Shown: in pieces, positions 8,153-21,960 of the stretch | Position numbering within the stretch: the first letter of the stretch is position 1 | How the letters are laid out: each line of letters opens with the position of its first letter | Assembly: GCA_030762175.1 (NCBI GenBank) | Contig: CM060831.1 | Span: 75,067,001-75,131,000 of the forward strand | Direction: 5' to 3' | Length of the DNA: 64,000 nucleotides | Source: Metallyticus violacea | Taxonomy: Eukaryota > Arthropoda > Insecta > Mantodea > Metallyticidae | Made by a program: the position numbers and the translations under genes | The notes under the pieces: model-generated | Seen by the model: the letters and a program-made list of their open reading frames with translations, nothing else | The model's database searches: none | What the model was told of the DNA's origin: nothing

Positions 8153-8408
8153 TTGTCTCTTGTAGGCCTACCGTTGAATAACAGAATGGTTATGTGGTAT
8201 CAACAGGATGGATCCCTAGCACATTACGTTATATTAACAGACGCATTCTGGGTCATAAATAAACTGGCAGATGTATTGGATTTAGCGGACCAGTTAGTTA
8301 GCTTGCCCGATCCCGGATCTTGCGCCAACATATTTTTTTTTTCCTTTGTGAGCGGCCAAGCTGTCTATCAAAATGTTCCTACAACAGCACAGGGCATGCA
8401 GTAACGCA
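8153..8408 (+). pseudogene. IS630/Tc1-like transposase relic (C-terminal DDE half)
   Basis: One frame reads MVMWYQQDGSLAHYV, the second catalytic Asp block (QQDGAPAHY in relatives). The frame then shifts; another frame carries LACPIPDLAP, an eroded form of the WPARSPDL block, and the first frame resumes with VYQNVPTTAQGM. Several frameshifts and a T run show it is long dead. Confidence 0.7.
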
Positions 8409-8574
8409 TTAATCATCCAGAAGGAAGTAGTAGGGTCTAGGGAGTCCTTTATCATAATCCCTCAATTCAAGCGCAAAGATCTCTTGTGCAAATTACAATT
8501 ACAATAAGTATCTACCTTTGTAATAGAAATTGTTGAAAATTATATCCTTGTGTTACTATACTCCTATCAAACTT

Positions 8575-8840
8575 TTAAGAAGGTTTGTATTTTCAGGCAT
8601 TGGTTTTTGTGAAATTGCTGCCATTTCTCTTCTCATATGACACATTTCATTTCTTCCAACTTATGCTCCCTATTCCAAGTTCCCTGATAAATATAAATCG
8701 CATGGTAAGATCTCAGGATCGTCTGGCCACAATCCCTTATTAATGACCCTATTCTCAGAAAATTCCCCAAAGATAATAAGCAAAGATCAGTTGCAATGCT
8801 CTTTAGCGAAGTCTTGTTGAAAAAACTGGATATTCATTTT
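8575..8840 (-). pseudogene. IS630/mariner-like transposase relic, minus strand
   Basis: The minus strand reads FFQQDFAKEHCN, then FSENRVINKGLWPDDPEILP and CDLYLSGNLE. This is an eroded version of the family order QQDGA-AH, ENRVISRGLWPPRSPDLTP and CDFYLWG. A few frameshifts and stops are present. The same subfamily recurs at 60,235-60,625. Confidence 0.7.
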
Positions 8841-9404
8841 CAATGTGCGATAATATTTGAAACTCTCACACCATTCGAAGAGTGCTGCGATTCTATTATC
8901 TCTGCGCATTTACGATTTTTGGGGCAAACCTTGAGGACTTTTTTCCTGGAATTAAGATGCTCTAGCTATGCAGCTGATTATTGATGTTCCGTTTACACGA
9001 AACGTTTAAGAAATGTGATGGATACAAGTTTGCTCAGGAAAACAACGTTTGTCTGTGCAATTTCTTACGGTGCATGTTTGGTGCTAACAGAAATCGCGTG
9101 TGAGGTGAAAATAAATCATATATAACTTATTCATTAATTATTAATTAAGACTCCATCAGATATTATAAACAATATGACAATCAAGAAATATTCATAACTT
9201 TGGCCCAGTATTTGAAGTATGAAAGCAGCAGTGACAACACGAGAATTTCCAGGGATCTCGAGGTAGTGTGTAACTGTTTAGATGAAAACGGTAACACTTG
9301 CAAGAACGGATATTATTGATGGGGGTTTTAATTATTTACTGGGAATTTATTTTTTTAATGTTCAATAATTAACCGGGTGATTAGATGAAGGCCTTCTTGA
9401 ATTG
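8841..9404. other. No gene seen
   Basis: AT-rich DNA. I see no domain, repeat or RNA gene I can support. Confidence 0.6.
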
Positions 9405-9710
9405 CCTCGGCTCTTGAAGTCTGGGGTTAGATGTTTCCTATTTCTCTGGTTCCAAAGCAGAGAATAGGGTTCTCGGGGGAATTTGAACTATTTTTAATGA
9501 CTAGAAGTCATTAGGGAAGGAAGGAAATTCTTCACTGGAATAATATAAGGTTCGGCTCTGGTTGGACATTTAATTTATTGGACAATTGAAGGATTTAGGA
9601 ACGTGCTGTGCGTCTGTCGTGTGGTTATAGTTCTAATTTTGGTATCCACTCTATAGTCATTTGCCCTTAGGCTAAAGCTCACCACTCAAAGATTTAAATA
9701 CACTATTCAC
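9405..9710 (+). repeat. Repeat family A-related segment
   Basis: This segment matches 13,725-14,010 in reverse orientation (shared words TGGTTCCAAAGCAGAGAATA, TTTTTAATGACT and TTTGCCCTTAGGCTAAAG). Part of it (about 9480-9580) also matches the start of the 36.4-kb copy. No coding potential; probably part of an LTR-type element. Confidence 0.65.
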
Positions 9711-12304
9711 ATAACTTTAATTTTCACTTTAGCTGCACTCCTACTAACAAATTCACTCGTGACTCTCAATTTAATTTGCTGTAACACTTTCTTATAAGAC
9801 TGATCACTTCGATGTACGGGCTTTACTGTAAGAATAATCTGACTGTCTTAACTTTAACACTCATTAAATTAGACTGGTATATTGTGCTAATGACTTTAAC
9901 TGTTTAACTGTTTTATCTACAACACCGGCCATGAAAGCCTAAGAAGTACTATGTTAATGACGACGTATTTCTTTAGTTGAACTGTAGTGTTACATCTTTT
10001 AATTATTGACTGCCTTACTAACACCACTGTATTAAACTGCCAGGTCCTCAACCCGTTGTCATGATCCCTCATACTGTTGCGTTACTCTAAGTCTCTGTAT
10101 TCTTTGGTTACTTTTAGATTTCTACTCCCCCTGCTCAAATTAACTTCTTATATTTGATTTTAAATTATTATGTGAATTCCCTCCGCCCTCGCGAAAATTC
10201 ATTTCTTCAAATGTTCTAGAATATCACTCAACACTATTGGTTATTACACGATATCCTTATTATTGCCTATTCATCCTCATTCGTCCAATTTCGAGGGGTG
10301 TTTATTGTTTGAAGTTTTTCTTCCCCGCTGCTTTTTTTCAATTTCGTAACACTCAGAACCGCACACTAAAAGTTTTCGATAAGGAATGTTTTGGCCTTAT
10401 AAACGGCATTCCTTTGAAACTGTCGGAAACAGCTAAAATTTTGCTTTCTTGTAAGACACGTGTTTGCATGCGGGACTTTTTTGAATGACGAGTACTGTTA
10501 CCGATTGAAAGCATATTTCTTGCTACGCCCCAGTTTAAAGTGTAATAAAATATTTTGTCTTGTCGGCAGGCCTGTCTTAAACTATATATTAAAGGGTAAA
10601 ATGGATCCAGTATTAACAAAAGCTACCCTCTTTCGAGGCAAAGCTATTCTATATACATACACTAACAATTTAAATCCTGATCATAATTGTAATATTGGTA
10701 CCTTTGATTATTGTGTCATTCTTGACATTGTTAAGCAACACCTTACATCAAATTATATTATAACATTATTATTATAATTGCCATCAGTAGAAATTATTAT
10801 TAAAATGGGAGTTTTTGAGATCACAATTCCAGCATTCATAGTATACACTCGAAATTTGTAGGAGTTAATTAAAGTTTGTCCGTATATTAAAATATAGCCG
10901 CTATAATTCTATATCACCGCATACCATACATCAATTTTTGATCATATATTTTTTATATATATATATATATATAAGATCTGGTTTTTCTGAACCCCAGTCC
11001 CTGTTCTGTGTCACTACTTAGTCATTTAAACGAAATTATTGTTCACCAATGAAAAACTTAATTTGGGTCAATATATTTTTTCTTAGTATTATCCAAAACT
11101 CTTTCGTAAATATTTACTGCACTTACATTATCACATGACTGCAATCCCCGAATATCAGTTATCTTACAAAGTTTTAATTTAAAAGTTTTGACGCATTTCA
11201 AGTCGATATTTGCGGATTTCCTTTTACAGATGAAAGCCTTCGCGAATGCTTTTTAGACTTCGTTCTAACCTTTAACCAATTTTGTCAAGTTTCTCCTCAT
11301 TAAGATTTCTTAATCTTAAGTTTACTTTCAGATCCCGATTCCCATTATTTATTTATAAGATTAGAAACTATTACACCATTGAGGTGCAGGAACACCAGAA
11401 AAAGTTTATAAAATTGCCCTCTCACTTTTCTGCAGGAGTTTTGTTCATATTAAATGCTCTAAACTAACACAACTAAAGTGAAAACCAAGCCCTTTTACCT
11501 TAAAACGTCCAAACGATACAAAGAACTTTGGACGGGAACACTGAAGGTCAGAGGAACCAGTTAACAGTAAACATTGTATGTCGATGAGAAGAAGGCAAGC
11601 GACAGGAATGTGTCCAGTAAACATTTTCCACCCTCCTCATTATGCTCACGTACGTTAGTGTCGATAAAAATAAATAGTATTGTGACGCTGTATTTATGAG
11701 CTGCCACCCCCGCATTTAATTAGATTGATTGTAACCAATAATTTTATGTAACTTCGTTATAGCCATGTGTAATATCATTTTCTGTACAAGTGTTGAATAT
11801 TATGTGTAAAAGGTTATTTTCTTGCCAAGGCGCAGAAATCTTCCATAGTCATAAAACCTGACCTGGAAATTTACGTAGCCCTTTTGTAGCGATATTTGTA
11901 AAGAATTCTGGAGACAGGTGTTAACTGATATTTTGTTAGAACCTTTCTTAAGCGGGGTAGATACCATAAAAATATTTGGTAACTATAGAGATGAAAAGAA
12001 AGGGAAGAAGCCATCCACTACCTGGAAAAGTCACGCTGACCACATTTTACTTAGTCTTGCAATGTTGAGGCCAGCAGTCGGGCAAGAGCATTCAGCGAGG
12101 CAAGGTTAGTGGACGGACTTCCTCGGTTCCAATAAATTGGGGGAAATCGATAGTTAGTTTTGCAAGAATTAAGTGGACATTCGTCAATAGTTAAGTGCAA
12201 TAGTTTATGTACAATGGTTCAAGAACAATAAATTGTATTCCATCTTCCATAACCTAAAACATTATTAATCTGCATATGCTCCTTCCCCTATGGTCACTGT
12301 GCCA
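9711..12304. other. No gene seen; AT-rich DNA
   Basis: There are short open frames on both strands (up to about 105 codons at 10,460-10,777) but no recognisable domain, codon bias or conserved motif. A (TA)n run lies near 10,956. I interpret the region as non-coding. Confidence 0.6.
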
Positions 12305-12450
12305 TAAAAGTATTCAGCATCAGAGTCTCAACAGCCGGGGCATAACTGTAAGATAGCGGTAACCATCGTCGGAGAGGAAGAAAGTATTATTTACCCATGA
12401 GATTATACACCCCAAAACCTATCAAATTAATTTCCCTTTATCCAAATTCT
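12305..12450 (+). repeat. Dispersed repeat D, copy 1
   Basis: The segment around CATAACTGTAAGATAGCGGT and the following 100 bases matches 18,625-18,775 in the same orientation. Both lie downstream of TTCAGC/TTCCAGC-type sequence and an upstream AATAAA, which suggests the end of an LTR and the start of an internal region; unproven. Confidence 0.6.
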
Positions 12451-13544
12451 TCCCTCTATCTATTACGCAATTTAATTAATCATCACCGCCCTCATATATT
12501 CATAAAACCGCTGCAGTTCTCATATACTCACCCATAATAAGAAGCCCAGCGGACCTACAAGATATGAGTCTGAGAGGTCCTCTTTCATGTGGCAGCATGG
12601 GTATCTCACATACGCTCGTGCGTTTGCTGATAAACAGTTCAAGTCCCCTTGAGTTAAGAGGGCGTCCAATCAAGTCATGACCTCCTCTTACCTTCTTCTG
12701 ATAGCCAGCCCTATACTCATGCGATGTCGATACTGCGCTCTAGCGTTCGTTTATTAAGCACTGCAGAAGAAGATTTATATTTTCTTGTAATAGATAGTAT
12801 TTCTGAAGGAATTACGACTAAGCTGGGAAAAGTGAAACACAATTGTTACCAGCAAACTATCAACAGGTGTATAAGAAAGAATATGCCGTTTTCGAAGAAT
12901 TATATAGGGTAAGAGGTGTAGCTATTGTGACTAAAGATTTGATTCTAACTTATGAATACTTGTACGAAAAATAAATTGTATTGCAAATATCTTCACTGTG
13001 GTCAAAATACTCGATGTTGAAATCAACGCTGTATTTGAAAACAAATATTAATATCTAAAAGCTCTCTTAAGTAACTTCCCTTCTGTTAAAAATGAATATA
13101 TAAGCTGATATGTTGTGTTTGTTTTACGAAAATAACGGTTTTAACAATTCGCTAAAGTGAGGTTAACAGTTTTGCCTACTCAAGAAAGCAAATGTTTAAT
13201 TGCACTTAACTGGGCGCAGCGAGAAATACGGTATCAATATTTAACGGTACTTATCATATCCAAAAGACGCCGCATGTGAATAGCAGGTGTATTCTTTCAA
13301 GGAAAGCTGTAACTTGGGGACCTTAATTTTAGAAAATAGCATGGGTGATTTATTTCAACCAATCAACATCTCTCAAAATCTGACGAATACGAAAGTACAT
13401 ACAATATAAAAGATATATTATGTTAGCCAATAGCAAGTGAAAGTTGAATCGAGTTCCAGAATCTTTGAGAAAATAAAATTTCGCGAAGGAGTTAATCCAG
13501 ACAATAAGATTTAGTATCAAGTATACAGAACATGTTTTTGAGTC
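12451..13544. other. No gene seen
   Basis: AT-rich DNA with only chance-length frames. Confidence 0.6.
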
Positions 13545-13590
<46 letters not shown>

Positions 13591-13623
13591 AATAATAATA
13601 ATAATAATAATAATAATAATTTA
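13545..13623. repeat. (ATT)n followed by (AAT)n, a self-complementary microsatellite
   Basis: An ATT array (to about 13,590) flips directly into an AAT array, so the two halves are reverse complements and can fold on each other. Confidence 0.95.
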
Positions 13624-13724
13624 TTACGGCAAAGTTATCGGTGACAGCCGGATTTTCGATCGCGAGAAGTTATTGCACAAGTTAAAGTTAAAGTTAAAAT
13701 TAAAGTCATGTAAATGGTATCATT

Positions 13725-14010
13725 GGATCTTCGAGTGAATGCAGTGAACTTTAGCCTGAGGGCAAATACACAGTGAATATTAAACCAGACTATTCATCAT
13801 ATGGCGGACGCCCAGCATGTCTTAAAAATCCTCAAGTATTTAATTAATTAAAACTTCAACCTAAGACCAGAAGTTTATCATTGACGTAAAGAATCCGTTT
13901 CTTTTCCTAATGAACCTAAGTCATTAAAAACAGTCCTAATCACCCTGAGTATCCTATTCTTCGCTTTGGAACCGGAGACATAGGAATCAGCGAACTCCAA
14001 TCTTCGACAG
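13725..14010 (-). repeat. Repeat family A-related segment, inverted copy
   Basis: This is the reverse complement of 9405-9710 with moderate divergence. Shared words include GGTTCCAAAGC, TTTTTAATGACT and TTTGCCCTCAGGCTAAAG. Confidence 0.65.
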
Positions 14011-17000
14011 CCAAAGCAAAACAAGAATCTCATCAGTTGCCAATCATTTAATTATCTAGATAATTGTACAACATATATAATTAATCAACGTTCCTCCCAC
14101 AACCAAACCTTACTGTTCCAGCTTCCAGCTAGAGCTGTGGCATGCAAATGGAAATATTTTAAATGGCATGTAGCAGGTCATTTTCAACGTTTCTCATAAA
14201 GTACGTGCTAATTTTCAAAGAACAGGAAGTTGCGCGGATATTACATCAAAACCATAAAAAACCCAGTAGTTAGAAAACGGGTCTACGGTGTCCGCAGTTG
14301 TACGCAAGCCCTGCGTGCCAAGATCTCGCCAATTGCCGACTCATCACTGGATTAGTTCCCCTTTCATTTCCACTCCCACAATTTTGATCAATAAATAGCA
14401 TGCAATCTAATAGTTTTATTTCATAATTAGTAAGCAGTACTGTAAATGTTGTTCGAAGTGATGTTCGTCTGCAGTCATTAATTTGACATACTTGAATGAA
14501 ATTATTTCACTCGCAACAGCTATGCTTCCATAACTTATCCATGTTAAAGTTCCTCTACAGTGTGCGGGCTATTGCTACACACTTTTTCTTGTTCTTCTGC
14601 TTATAAAATTTATTTTATTAACAACCTGTAATTAATATTACTTCGGCACAAATATATTGAGTTATGCGTATCTCTTAACCCCAAATTGAGTTATAATAAT
14701 GTTTGCTCTCCTAACAGTCAATAATGACGACTGCAGTCGTTGCCTGACCTTGACCAAGCACTGTTACGTTTAACTGCATACGCAAGTCTCGGTGTTTGTC
14801 ATAGCAATGATATTGTAATATATTACAATCAAGTGTAATATAACTTCTAAATGAGTATTTTTATAATGGATAGTCTAAACTCAAGTGTAACATTGACCTC
14901 TTAGCTGAAGTGTTATTCGCATTTTTAAAATTTAATATTTATTATCCGACATTTTTCTTTATTCCTGTTATTAAGTATTAAAAAACTTTAATTTTATTTT
15001 TGTACTCAGATGTTTTTAGTTTACTTTCCCGTGCTGTGAATTGTATCCTTGTCCACGAAATTCCTCAAGATTTGCCTCAAGTCAATTATGAAACATAAAA
15101 AGAAAAGCAAATCAAAATAAGTTAGATTGCAATCGGAACATCATAAGGGTTTTTAAACTTTTTAAATCCGATGGAACAATTATAATAATGGATATTAGAG
15201 CTAGTGGGATAAAGAAGACAAAGGAGAGAATGCAAGAGGAAATAAAATGAATCCTAAAGAGTGGAGGAAATTTTAAACCTAGCACCAGGAAAAGTTAAGG
15301 AAACAGGGAACTGCAATTGATTTCTTTGTGTGGCCATTCCATTATATGCCACCAACAACAAAAGTCTGTGAGGCAAGCCGTTTCGAGTAATATATTGTTT
15401 GAATTTGTCGGAGAAAATGTGTTCAAATATTCAAAAGTGGCTTGCAAGGACCTCTCATTATTCACGCATGTTGAGTTTTCCTTTCGGCTATTGTAATATT
15501 GAACAGGGCGGCATGAAAGGACCAGCGAGGGCTTGTTTTCGCCCTGTTTTCTTAACCGGCAGTCCCCTGACAAATCTCCACCTTTTGAAAAGGAAAATTG
15601 AAAAGAGGTAGGTAAGTTAAGTAAGGAAAAGATGGAAATACAACACGGCCAAAGAGAAATACGGAGAGGAATGAAAAGGGACAGAAGAGGAAAAGAAAGG
15701 TAAACGCGATTTCCCCCTCAGAGGTTATAGTTCAAACATGGCAGGAGAAGCCCAGAGTATTACGGGTTTAAGGTTTTAAAGCGGTCTCTGGGTCTCTCAG
15801 CTGCATGTTATATAAAGGCTTTGGGGATCCGTGACCTAGTTTTTATGAATGGCTTGTGCAGAATAACCCAAGAAGGCGTTTTATTTATTTTGTAACATAC
15901 TCGTATAGTTAACAACCAGCCAACCGCTGCAGAATTAGCAGTTTGCCTTTAAGCCTGACACAATTTGGATGGCAAAACATTTCAAAACTGTTTTTCTTCT
16001 CAGAAGAAGTCGGTACTTGATAGTCTGACGTACTGGGAGAAATTCAGGCCTTTTTGATCTCATTGTTTGCTCGTTTATAATTTAATTGTGTAGGCTCTAG
16101 ACATTCTTTTATATTTTATTATAAATGTTAAAATGTATTCATTGTTCCGGGACGTAACGTTTCACTCGTGGTTCATGAATTACTTCTAAAAACGAAATGT
16201 GTTGTAATGTAAATATGAGTTAGAACTGACTTCTTGTAAACCTATTTCTATAAACATAAGCAAAAGTTTGGGACAGAGCATGTTTTTCGATAATGAACGT
16301 CACCCTTAGTGACACAAGGTTTAAGCCGATTCCATATTATCTTATAAAGAAATACTACCATATACCAAATTAAATAATTAAACCATGTATTTGAAATAGT
16401 TGCCACAAATATAATTATACTGACTATATTGCTGTATCACTTTCTTTGGCATATCACTATTAAAATCGGAGTTCGAAGATGAACTCGTATTTAAAGACCT
16501 ATTTTTTTAATCACTTAAGAAAAAGCTATGTCGTGCATGACATTATTTTGGAACATTTATTAATAGGGTTTAGATGGAAGTAATATTATTAATGCAGTAG
16601 GTTCAATCCACTGCGCAATTGCAAATTGGTTTTGCGATTAGTTAATGCATAACGGCCTAGTCACCTGCCGCTTCTATATCAGACATGGGTAAAAACCTTT
16701 TCAAAGCGAAGTCACCACAACACCACTACCTTTCTTACCCAGCACGTACAATTCTTCAACAGAACCAAAGAAATAAAATTGTTATGTCACAATGAGCACC
16801 ACTCATTTTTTTAACCATTAAGTAAATGGTTGGACATTAGGGATGTTCTTCAATTCTAATCCCTAAAAATAAGTTAAAATACACATAACGGACGAGGATC
16901 ACGAACAATACAATAAACTGATTGTTTAGTTGAGCTGCTGTTACTGAGCCTTGTATACTCTCTATATCATTCCTATTACAATTTCAAATGTCTAGGGAGA

Positions 17001-17446
17001 GGAGTTGTGCATCTTGACCTACTCACACTTCTTGCTAGACTGAGGCTTTTCTTTATCAAAATCTCCAGCAATGCATGAGCAGAACTTAGCTTTTCCTGTG
17101 TTTCACACACGCCAGACGGGCCTGTGATTAACTCGCGATTGTTGACTTTAAGAATACTTTGCTGTTATAACAATTATGGAGGTCTCATGATTAATATTTT
17201 AATTATTTAGCCCCGTTATTAACCTCTCCCCCATGCCACAATATGAAACGGGAGAAGGGTAAATTCGTGGAAAATATCCATTCCAGCATTCGCTTAAGCG
17301 TTCAGGGAAAACCACGTAAAAATCCAACGTCAGGATGGCCGGTTCCAAGAGATTAAACCCGAATATCCCCAATATCACTTGCCAGTCATAATCCCGGCTG
17401 GTTACAGTACAGCAACTACCTTGCGTAACGTTACTGAGAACATCCA
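14011..17446. other. No gene seen
   Basis: About 3.4 kb of AT-rich DNA. The small frames at 15,295-15,611 overlap on opposite strands and resemble nothing I know. No repeats shared with the rest of the window were noticed. Confidence 0.55.
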
Positions 17447-17545
17447 TTGAGTGTATTTACTGTTCCAACTCTTGTTGACCTCTCTAGAGCATTTGACTTA
17501 GTTAATATAAGTAAACTACTTTTAAAACACAAGTCCTGCACTTAT
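17447..17545 (+). pseudogene. Possible LINE reverse transcriptase fragment
   Basis: One frame reads LVDLSRAFDLVNISKLLL, close to the FxDLSKAFDxVNHxxLL block of CR1/Jockey-type reverse transcriptases, which carries the first catalytic Asp. No neighbouring block is recognisable, so chance resemblance is possible. Confidence 0.35.
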
Positions 17546-18624
17546 CAGAAGACTCGATCCAGTGGTTTCACCCCGGTCGACTACAGGGTGTTGCAGAAGG
17601 ATGTCGCTTTTCGCTTCTTTGCAAGCAGACGACCAGACCCAAAAAGCCTTTAAGCTGACGTTAACTAAGAATAAAGAAGCTGTTATATTTTTGTAAACAA
17701 ATCCACCCCCGAATACCTGCTGGAGGGATGAAGGCTGTCCTTGACAAGCAGGGTTTTTTGTAGATGACCAAGCACCGCTTTTGTTATATTAGATGGGGAA
17801 AAATCGCCCTAAACCCAGTGATGCAGAGAAATTAGGCCAATAACCTGTCTAGGAAGGTCCTAACGGTTGTTTGTCAGAAAATCACGTAGACACTTGATCT
17901 AATAAAGAATCTATAAAATTATACCGACCAATAGGAGTCCTTCTATTGGAAAAGCTATTCGAGATGTTTCTGGACGCTTAGGTTTAAACGGGGAGATATC
18001 GTGGGCAGACCAAAGGAACACATAGTTTATTTAAGCTTGTAACTTTGTGGCCCAGTGATGGTTAGTATTCAGTTTCAAGGCAGTTCAGTTCAACAGTTCT
18101 CAGTGAGAGTATTCAGTATTCAATTCCTCAGTTTTAAGGTTAGTTTATAGCTTAGTATCAATTTTTAGTGGATAAATAATCGGGCATTGAATGTCAGTAA
18201 TTCGAGTTTAACTGTGAAGTTTAACACTGTAGAGGTTATGTTGGACAATAAAGAGTATGCTTAGACTGGAGTCAGGGAATTTAGCTGCTAAGTTAATGAG
18301 TCAAAGCGTCAGTATAGGGAACTATAGAAAGTGTTGTTACTAGTTGGTAACAGTGATGCTAAACACTTGTTAATAATTACGCCCTCATCATTGTCAGTTT
18401 GAGCCGTAAACTTTTGTATTGATGGGGAACGAACAGGGCCTCAGAAAAAGTGCCGCTGTTGACGTCGGTTATGCTAAAGTGATATATACAAAGTCCTCCA
18501 AGTGTTCCTCCAACACCATAGACAGTGAATAATAAAGTGCAGTTCATCACGCAATACAACAAATCTATTTATTCCATTGTCAACATCCTGGTAATATCCC
18601 TTTCCCTGTTATTTACGGATAAAT
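17546..18624. other. No gene seen; LTR-like texture
   Basis: The stretch 18,050-18,600 is rich in CAGT/TTCAGT words and has an AATAAA near 18,246, before the repeat D copy. It could be an LTR but no ends are defined. Confidence 0.45.
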
Positions 18625-18775
18625 AAAATTCCAGCAAGAGGGTCTCGCCGGAGCAACTGTAAGACAGCGGGAAACAATCATCGAGGAATAAGAAAACACC
18701 ATCCCTGAGATAAGAATCACCAATCAAGCAATCAATCGCAAATAACTAATCATTCAAAATCTTCTCTTCCATAAT
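18625..18775 (+). repeat. Dispersed repeat D, copy 2
   Basis: Matches 12,305-12,450 (shared core AACTGTAAGACAGCGG and the following AATCATCG region). Confidence 0.6.
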
Positions 18776-20664
18776 AAATAATTAATTAGACCACCAGTTA
18801 AAATAAACATTTCCTCATCATTAATTCGTGGTGCAAAGTTTGAATGTTTGACATGTTTTCGTGATTACACATAAACAATTTGAGCTCAGTAAAAACCTGA
18901 TACTTTCGCACTGTAGAAATAATCTAAAATCTAAAACATTGAAGTGAAGTAGAGAGTCACATTAAAGGTATTCCTTACAATGGGGGCTCGGTGGACTCAT
19001 GGATATTTTGCCTTGCTCAATTTGGAAAATAATGCACGAAAACTTGAGCATGTCCAAGATTAGTGCACGGTCAATTCCAGGTTTCTGCTGTTCCTCGACA
19101 ATGCGCCAGTCAGGCAAAGCCAGGCTGCAACTAAACAATGTTAATTTTACAATGTGAGTTGAACTGTGTACCCTATAGTTCTACCTTGGCCCTTCGGATT
19201 GTTTTCTCTTCCGAGCTTTCAAGAAGTTTCTTCTTGGACAGCAGTTTTCAAGTGATGAAGCTTTTCACACCAACTAGAAGAAAATGTTTGTAAGGGCTTA
19301 ACATAATGCAGGAAAGGTGAAAGAAGTGTGATAAATTTTCAGAGGGCTATGTTTAAAAATAAAACCAAAATTATGTGTGTAATTACCAAAAAGATAAATT
19401 ATTGAACCCCCTTCATGTGTCAGAAAATACTGACTTAAAAATTAATCTAATGGTTGTACTCAGCACCTACTGTCAATTTGTGGACTCTAAAAGGACTGTA
19501 TCATTACTTAACTCCACTTATCAAACTATTACGTAGATTTACATTGTTCTCAATCTTAGTTGACTTTGAGCCTTCGATGTAAATGACTTACCCTGGTGCG
19601 ATGTTCATTTTGTAAGCACGCAGATATGATCGGTCGTGCTAAAAGGCCTCGTTTATGCAACTGGAATTGCAAATGAGGAGGCGCTTTACCAACTCATTGT
19701 AGATTTCTGCGAAACCATTCCAGTGTTCTTTGAAAGGATGCGATAGACCATGATCAAATGTGTCCATGCGTGCACTGAAGCAAGTGGATGACAATTTGTA
19801 CGTTTGTTGTGAATTTTGATGTATCATTGTAAACAAATTCCCTCAGTTGGAAGTAAAATGACATCTGTGTTTTTGTCATTGAATGTACACTTTCAATTAT
19901 AATGTAAACAAAGCATTTCCGGGCATATTTTTCGGTGCTGAGAACTCACTCAAAAATGTTTTTAAAACTATTTTCTGACTAGTTCTCTATACTGCAACTT
20001 TTACCACGGTCATTAATGCCGCAAAATGACCATATCAACAAACTTAAGATTTAGGTTCACTGTGTGATTAAAAATTAACATAAAATACATCGATATATTA
20101 TTATTATATATTAATACATAACAATTAAAAGACAAATATTGAAACAATTAGTAAACCAGTGATAAATACCCTTAAAACAGGATTCAAATGGTTCATTTTT
20201 AACTTTGAGTTAAATTTTGGGGGATTTGAGACAGCAAGAAATCTTTAAAGAAGGTCCTCTATAAAAGAAAGTTTCAGAACGGCTTATCTAAAGACATTAT
20301 AACAGTTCTCAAGGTATATACATGTTCTGAGAATCAACAAAAGCAGCTTAAAAAGCTATTCTAAACGCATTATCACATCCAATCGCTCTAAAATATATAC
20401 CACAAAATTAATATTAATAACAACTAAAACATGTAACATACCATTTATTGTTAATTTTAATTTTTGAATAAAAGTATGACACAACATTAGTTTTACATAC
20501 CGTCATGTATAAAGTTTAATAGAAGAAGTTTTATTTTAATTTGCAATTCTACGATTTCCAACATGTTTTAATGTTCAATTTTAGTAGATAAATTAGTATA
20601 AAGTTATTTTTCACACCAAAGGCACCAGTATTTTCTTTGATAGTCCGGGAAAATTTGGGTATGA
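18776..20664. other. No gene seen
   Basis: AT-rich DNA. A minus-strand frame at 19,639-19,836 encodes 65 residues with no recognised motif. Confidence 0.55.
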
Positions 20665-21076
20665 CCTTCCATCAAAGAAAAAAAGCAAGGAAAGCTGTGC
20701 ACCTTCTTCACGACAACGCGCCTGTGCACACAGCTCTTGTTGCAAAGGAAGTTGTGAAGAAATGTGACTTCAAGGAGATCGATCATCCATCCCACAGCCT
20801 AGATCTAGCTCTCAGTGACTATTTCCTCTTCTGAAAACTCAAGAAGGACCTTCGAGAAAGGAATTTTAAGTGTGACGAAGAAGTGATGGGTGCTATTTAT
20901 GCCCATTTTTCAGATAAGACTTCTGACTTTGGTGGGGGGGATTGAAATGTTAGTTCAAAGATGTAAGAAGTGTACTGCAATTAAAGATAACTATATTGAT
21001 AAGTCAAATATAGTTTTGCCTTTATCATACCTAGAAAATGGAATGGTTACGCCGGAAACTTATGGACCTACCCTCG
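20665..21076 (+). mobile_element. 5'-truncated mariner, sibling of the 38,975 copy
   Basis: It encodes LLHDNAPVHTALVAKEVVKK and HSLDLALSDYFLF, the second Asp block and the C-terminal D block of mariner DD34D transposases, followed by a stop. The 3' part matches 39,850-40,242. The right terminus ends ACCTACCCTCG followed by TA at 21,077-21,078, the same terminal sequence as the complete copy. The left inverted repeat and the first two-thirds of the gene are absent. Confidence 0.85.
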
Positions 21077-21399
21077 TACCTGTCAGTTTTATGATAATAC
21101 CTACTTGTGCCTGAAACAAAGGAATGCATCATAAACACAAAGTAAAGAGTTGACATTTAAAAAGGCGTTTGAATTTTTAGGAGGGACATCTTATTACGCA
21201 ATGGAATGAATTCACTACTGAATGTGAAGCATTACATTTTAAATACTGAGAATGATACAATTTGAAAGATAAAGTTTGCTCATGCTAGTATGATGAACAT
21301 AACAAAATTATCATACATATACATACTACCATTTTCAGTACTGTAATATTAATCGCACAAAATACATTCATTCAAAAAATGAAATTAAAGTTTTCTTTC

Positions 21400-21960
21400 A
21401 ACAAAGTATCTATCTGGTCTTTAATAACAGCCTAGTAAAGTCAAGCCCTTTGGTTTACATATCTTTGGAGATATTGTGATCTACAGTTGTCTATACTTAT
21501 TGCATAATTTCCTAGAAAGTGTGTACACTTTTTAACTGCGCTATCTGGATACTTTTATTCAATTTATCCCATAATAATTCTATGGAGTTGCAGTCCGCAC
21601 TTGAGAAGTAAAGTCTTATCTTCCAGCACTCTTTAGGTGCAATATACATCATATACGAGAGCATATACATCACGTTTATAATTTTCTGAGTGCAAGGTGA
21701 AACATTTACGAGGGCCCTGCTACACAAAATTACAAGTCTTGTTACTTTCTGTTCCACGAAAGAAATGCCACACTGATAAAGCAGTAAAAAGTTACAAGTG
21801 ACGTCATATAAAATCAAGATGGAGGACTGTTTGCCATACTTCGCCGTATCTTTAATTGGGTTATGTCCACTCTTAAGAGATTTTAAGGCATAGAGCGGAT
21901 CATTGTCATTCCTGCAAAATGAGTCTTGTTTTTTTCGCAAGAAGAACTAGTAGCTCCTTC
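21400..21960 (-). pseudogene. Tc1-like transposase relic, minus strand
   Basis: The minus strand encodes FCRNDNDPLYALK, an eroded version of the FQQDNDPKHTSK block. About 100 codons later comes SADCNSIELLWDKLNKSI, eroded from SPDLNPIELLWDEL, with the two catalytic acidic positions recognisable. After a frameshift YLQRYVNQRA and AVIKDQ resemble the Tc1 C-terminus. The spacing between the two blocks is far too long, so unrelated DNA sits between them. Confidence 0.6.

Noticed and set aside
17447..17653. Host gene exon with the VDLSRAFDLVN motif
   Set aside because: The motif fits a LINE reverse transcriptase better; no splice signals or flanking domain.
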